Part shown: positions 59,743-64,000 of the stretch, one piece after another
How the letters are laid out: the number at the start of each line of letters is the position of its first letter
Numbering within the stretch: position 1 is the first letter of the stretch
From: Hyaloscypha bicolor E
Taxonomy: Eukaryota; Ascomycota; Leotiomycetes; Helotiales; Hyaloscyphaceae
Direction: 5' to 3'
Length of the DNA: 64,000 nt
Assembly (NCBI RefSeq): GCF_002865645.1
Contig: NW_020194555.1
Span: 2,878,288 to 2,942,287, forward strand
The notes under the pieces: generated by a model
Seen by the model: the letters and a program-made list of their open reading frames with translations, nothing else
What the model was told of the DNA's origin: nothing
The model's database searches: none
Made by a program: the position numbers and the translations under genes

Positions 59743-61017
59743 TCAGAGAACATTGAAGGCGTATTGAACAGCGGCACTGTTACTGAATTAGCATCGCTGT
59801 TGTCCAGCCGGGGGGGATGAGAATGACTTACCCAATGGCCAAAGTAGCACTAATGCCGAGCAATGCTCGTGTCTTGATTTTCTCTTTCCTCAATTCGGTG
59901 GTTTCGACCTTTGCCTTCTTAGCGCGGGCACTTTCTGCGGAATCGTCTTCTTTCTCTTCATCCTCGGCTTTTCGCTTGAGCTTCTTGGAGTTGCTAACGA
60001 CTGCTCCGTTCTGATTCTTCATTGCGACATCTACCATTTCCTTTGCCTTAGCAATCATCGCCTCTGTATCCTCAGGCAGAGGCAGTTCGGGGGATCCAGC
60101 TGGCATTTCAACCTCAACGTGAGTGTGAGTTGTCTCGACATCCCCTTTAACCTCCACCTCGGTATCAATATTAACGCGGACAACAGGCTCCTCGGTTGAC
60201 TCTGCTTTCACAGAAGGGGCTTTCAAAGCTTCCTGGAGACTTTTTGGGGCTGGTTTCTCGGATGGTTCGAGAGATTCTGACTTGACAGACTCGGATTGTG
60301 CAGCGTTCTTTCTTGCTCTCTTCGATCCCACAATCTTCCTTGGAGACGCAATTTTGCTTGGAGAAGCAGATCTTCGAGGACGACCACGAGTAGGAGTAGG
60401 AGCTACCAATGTTTCTTGAGGCATCAAAAACTTTGGAGGTGGGGAAATTGTCTTTGGCGTGGCATCTTTCGGAAGGTTGATCTCGATAGGCTTATTGTCT
60501 AAGAGCGCCTTGATCCATGGCAGAATTTGATACTCCTCAGCAAGTTCAAGAGCATGCTGCGGGGGAATCCACACGTTGCCAGCTGTCTCATCGGAGCTTG
60601 TCGTTTCAAGGCTCTTAATATATTTGCGCTCCGTCTCCTCTTCGGCAACCTCGGCATACGGGAAAGTCGCCTTAAACATGCCTGTTGCACTTATGTATCC
60701 ATCATGACTGCGGCGCATAAGGAAGTAGGAAGCAGGCGATGGCTTGAAGATGCCGGACATGATACCTTTCGGCAACGGGGCTCGGAGGTGTGCATAATCG
60801 AAAGTGCCCAGATTCTTCGGCTTCGTTGAATTCGACGTTCCAACTTGACCAGCTTTCACCGCAAGATCTGTCTGGCCCAGACGGCGACGAGAAACGAGTT
60901 GATCGTCTTTTCGACATTAGCTTTGGTAGCAATTGGCGCCTGGGAGATCTTACATTCCGGAACTTCCTCAGTCATGAGAGGATTTGTCCTCGCTGGCAGA
61001 TGACGACTCGGAGCCAT
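59743..61017 (-). CDS. bqt4: Bqt4-type nuclear-envelope protein with APSES/KilA-N-like domain
   Basis: Homologue of fission-yeast Bqt4, an inner-nuclear-membrane protein that anchors telomeres. Exons 60954-61017, 59832-60906 and 59743-59782 (introns 47 and 49 bp) give 392 residues. Spliced N-terminus: MAPSRHLPARTNPLMTEEVP, then YDQLVSRRRLGQTDLAVKAG-QVGTSN. The APSES-like domain is FDYAHLRAPLPKGIMSGIFK, SYFLMRRSHDGYISATGMFK, WIPPQHALELAEEYQILPWI. A Pro/Ser/Lys-rich middle holds GRPRRSASPSKIASPRK, an AT-hook-like stretch. The C-terminus is basic (KAKVETTELRKEKIKTRALL) and then a tail anchor LGISATLAIG-NSAAVQYAFNVL made by the last splice. Confidence 0.92.
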
Positions 61018-62082
61018 TTTGCTTGGGTTTTATTATTTGTGGATCGGGATGTTGAAGTCGATGATGCTTGACCGGGCGGAGCGGCGACGGAGCGCAAGGG
61101 GCAGAGACAGGAGGAAACTCCGCGACTTTGCTAGAACCCAAAGGGGCGTCAGCAACGAACTTCTACCCATCCAAAGCCCGCGCACTCAGCCCTGGGATAG
61201 GAACATTGTAGAACTCACCAGTATTCAGATTGCGCCTGCGAAGAAAGAGGTGTCGCGACTTGCGGTAAGCTGATCTGATTTCTCCACGCGCAAAACGTTA
61301 TCGAAACGAATGGGAAAGAAAAATCTACAGGCGACGGTCGCGAGTCGTCAAGGAGAGGAAGCCACTAGGAGCGAAGGGCGATAAGATATGATATCGCGGT
61401 CGCAGTCGCAATGCGAATAAACGTCTCAAGGATTGGGGGATTCGGATGATATCCCTGAGGAGTTCGAGCTCGTCTCGATGGACCGACCACAAGGCTGCTT
61501 TAATCAGAGGCTGGGGACGGCCGGGGTATTAACGAGAGCCGGCTGTTTCCTAAATGGGCGATATAGTGCGTTGGCCGAGACCGTGTCCTGGATGTTCAGA
61601 AGCCTCGTCGATGAATTTGGATTCAATGATGGCAAGATGAAGCAGTCAAATAGCTCACTATCAGGTGTGCAGCACTTGTATTGCAGCGTTGTCTACAATT
61701 CGGGATCTTCCTCCGTGGTGACTTGTACAAGAAATCCGGGAGCCCCCTTTAGTCACGTGACTCACTGCCTGTCCCACAAGCTCAAATTCCGGGCCTGACG
61801 AGAAGTGCACAAACTAAGATTGACCGCTCACCTGCCCATCTTACAGGGGTTTGTGATTTCTTTCGAATCTCACTGTAGTTTATTCACGTGCGGGACCTTG
61901 CAGAAGGGCGGTGGGTGGCAGGGATCCAGCCCGACAAAACAACCCCACTGCGGATCGACCGCAAAGTCTCCCAGCTTGAACCTCACCGTGTCAGACTTCA
62001 TATCTTGAACATCTCACATTCATAGCTGAAACCCTTCCCTTCTCTGATCATAACCATCTTTGCACCACATCAAACAGCAAAA
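61018..62082. other. divergent intergenic region bqt4/RhoGDI
   Basis: A 1.07-kb gap. An open frame in 61430-61800 opens without an ATG and resembles nothing I know. Promoters are expected on both sides. Confidence 0.4.
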
Positions 62083-63114
62083 ATGGCCTCTTCTAACAAC
62101 GAACAAGATCTGCTACCGGATCAGACTGAGGGTTTCAAGGTTGGAGAGAAGAAGACGATGGATGAATATCACCAGCTTGGTATGTGGCAACCAACCCTTT
62201 CATTACTATTTCCTATTGCTTTGCATCGTTGGGGCATCTCATTTGGTATTTGCCCGTGTTCTTTATTCAAGTTCTATCGCCAAGGTAATGTGACATCCTC
62301 AAATATGATGGAAGCAATACTTCAGGAGTTCCCCTGAACTGATGGCATCCCCATCGCGAGTCTCGACTTTCTTGAGTCCTTGTACTTTATTGTTACCTTG
62401 ATTGTTCCCGAGAGTCACAGAACAGTGAGCTGGCGCGATATTACCTCCAGAACGTCGTGAGCTGGACTCGGAGTTTGCGCTAACCAAGAACTCGTAGATG
62501 CCGACGATGAAGCTATGACACGCTATAAGCAATCTCTCGGTCTTGGAGGTAGTGGCAAGGACCTCTCAGATCCCAATGACCCTCGTCACTGTATCATCCT
62601 CTCCCTGACCATGGACTCCGAAGGCCGCCCACCCGTGACCATTGATCTCTCCGAAAAAGGCTCTGAAACCACTCTCAAGGACAAGCCTTTCAAGATCAAG
62701 GAGGGTTCCAAGTTCAGCATGACAGCGAAGTTCAAGGTCCAGCATGAGATTCTGTCGGGTTTGCACTACGTCCAGATTGTCAAGCGCAAAGGTATTCGGG
62801 TCAGCAAGGATCAAGAGATGATCGTATGTCTACCACAACTTCCCCCAATATACTATGTGTCCTAATCCTGGAATAGGGCTCTTATGCTCCCAGCACCGAC
62901 CAAACCCCATTCTACACCAAGAAATGTAAGTTCTCTACCTTCCATGTCGTTCTTCCGGCTTGAGTGAGTCTGATCATAGGCAGTCGCCGAGGAAGACGCC
63001 CCGTCAGGTATGATTGCTCGTGGCCACTACACCGCAGTCAGCACATTCGTAGACGACGACAAGAAGCGACACTTGGAGTTCGAGTGGAGCTTTGATATTG
63101 CAAAGGACTGGTAG
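62083..63114 (+). CDS. rdi1: Rho GDP-dissociation inhibitor
   Basis: Cytosolic chaperone that extracts prenylated Rho/Cdc42 from membranes and holds them inactive. Exons 62083-62179, 62498-62823, 62877-62925 and 62984-63114 give 200 residues. Reads MASSNNEQDLLPDQTEGFKV, KKTMDEYHQL-DADDEAMTRY, KQSLGLGGSGKDLSDPNDPR, PVTIDLSEKGSETTLKDKPF, FKIKEGSKFSMTAKFKVQHE, ILSGLHYVQIVKRKGIRVSK and the C-terminal LEFEWSFDIAKDW. Helical N-terminal arm and immunoglobulin-like barrel are complete. The first intron is 318 bp, six times longer than most here; the others are 53 and 58 bp. Confidence 0.96.
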
Positions 63115-63360
63115 ATGCACTTCCTCACCGCTTTCCAGCACAAGAAGTACATGGGTAGGCGTTTGTTTTCGTTGTATTCAGCGTACATGAGAATCATGAA
63201 TTGGATTTGCGTCAAGACGAAAGGAATCAAGAACCTTCCAATTCTGCAAGCGTAGTTCCAAATCTTGAATTATCAGCATGTTTGTGATTTTGTATTCAGA
63301 AAGTCTGGGTATTTAGAAGATTTCTATCCGGGTGACTAGGTCATCTCTAACGTGAAAGAT

Positions 63361-64000
63361 TTACAAGAAGTAATCGGGTAGCGCACTTCCATCCGCAATC
63401 TTCTCCTGCCCTCCTGACTGCACGTCTTTATGTAAATCGTTCTCGGGCGCCGCCGCAAAAACATTGAAGAATCGTTCCCCGGTATCACTGACCTCCAACA
63501 CACTTGCCATATTTCCACATCTGTAGCAGTAGTTCGGGGCGCTCCATACGGTACTTAAACGGTCATCGTAGAGGACTTGGTAGCCTTCTTGGCAGAGTTG
63601 ATGGGCGCGGAGGATGTGTGACATGCTGTTAACTTCAAGAAATTTTCTGACAACTTGTGCACCAAAGGTATAGCCTGCTCCACGTGGAGAAAGCGAGAAT
63701 TCGTCCCGGTCCGGATCGGGGTCCGACCAGACGAGATCAGCCATTGGCCCTTCGTGGGGTATTTCTCGGAATCGATCTATTATTTTGATTTGGTCAATCG
63801 AATGGATGGATGGGGAAAGGCCTGAGTTGTCCTGTCAGTCCCAAAGCTCAAGGCAGCTTGCTTTAGAGAAGCTTACCTCCATGAACACAAAAGATCTGAT
63901 CATTGATGACGACACTCAAAGTGAGGAAGTCGAACATGTCTGTAAAGTAGTGCCACACATTCGCGTTCCCGTATTTCCTCGAGCATTCCGTATAGAAGCC
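63361..64000 (-). CDS. PP4-type serine/threonine phosphatase catalytic subunit, C-terminal part (runs off right edge)
   Basis: Catalytic subunit of the PP2A family. Exons 63877 to beyond 64000 and 63361-63821 (55-bp GT-AG intron) give the last ~194 residues. Reads [107 protein letters not shown] and [20 protein letters not shown]. The tail ([13 protein letters not shown] ... LPDYFL) resembles PP4/Pph3 more than PP6/Sit4 or PP2A; family assignment is by eye. The metal-binding GDxHG, GDxVDRG and RGNHE motifs lie outside the window. PP4 acts in DNA-damage checkpoint recovery. Confidence 0.82.

Noticed and set aside
61433..61798. Open frame of about 120 codons upstream of the RhoGDI gene
   Set aside because: Opens on TTG; the first ATG gives an unrecognisable sequence in a promoter region.

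Overview
The window is nuclear DNA of a filamentous ascomycete (Pezizomycotina; a leotiomycete-like fungus would fit, but I cannot prove the class). The support is dense genes on both strands, short introns (mostly 44-130 bp) with GTATGT/GTAAGT donors, CTAAC/CTGAC branch sites and CAG/TAG acceptors, and a fungal gene set (HAL4-type kinase, APSES protein of Bqt4 type, Zn2Cys6 factor, 2EXR protein, AA9-CBM18 protein, PMP3 family). I recognise 30 gene loci. Two run off the window: dynein heavy chain on the left and a PP4-type phosphatase on the right. I saw no tRNA, rRNA, intact transposon or CRISPR array.

Layout. 1-5.7 kb: cytoplasmic dynein heavy chain (N-terminal half). 5.7-8.5 kb: gene-poor. 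8.5-13.5 kb: tom20, exo84 and the PP2A catalytic subunit. 14.5-22 kb: a seven-helix DUF3112-like membrane protein with C-terminal repeats, a FAR1-type DNA-binding protein, wybutosine enzyme tyw1, and a 2EXR protein. 22.7-25.5 kb: a HIRAN-SNF2-RING helicase of the Rad5/HLTF type. 25.9-27.8 kb: a broken Zn2Cys6 regulator. 28.6-33.4 kb: a PMP3-family protein, a divergent histone H4 variant, svf1, and mitochondrial ribosomal protein uL11m. 34.8-38.8 kb: a HAL4/SAT4-type kinase and hsp10. 39.3-44.4 kb: an accessory zone with a damaged AA9-CBM18 gene and an F-box-like pseudogene. 44.5-64 kb: a compact housekeeping block with a TMEM42-like protein, the TFIIA small subunit, V-ATPase c'', a Cys-rich unknown, cnxE, pop5, gpn2, bub3, a large unknown nuclear protein, bqt4, RhoGDI and PP4c.

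The genes do not form one pathway. Most are conserved single-copy functions: secretion, motor transport, checkpoint, RNA processing, cofactor synthesis, mitochondria. The clearest non-routine items are the H4 variant, with an N-terminal extension and two acetylatable tail lysines lost, and three broken loci between 25.9 and 44.4 kb. One of these is an AA9-like gene that has lost both its N-terminal copper-binding histidine and its reading frame. I found no convincing new multi-gene system such as a defence island, biosynthetic cluster or integrated element. All intron models below were made by eye from splice signals, frame and protein-family fit.
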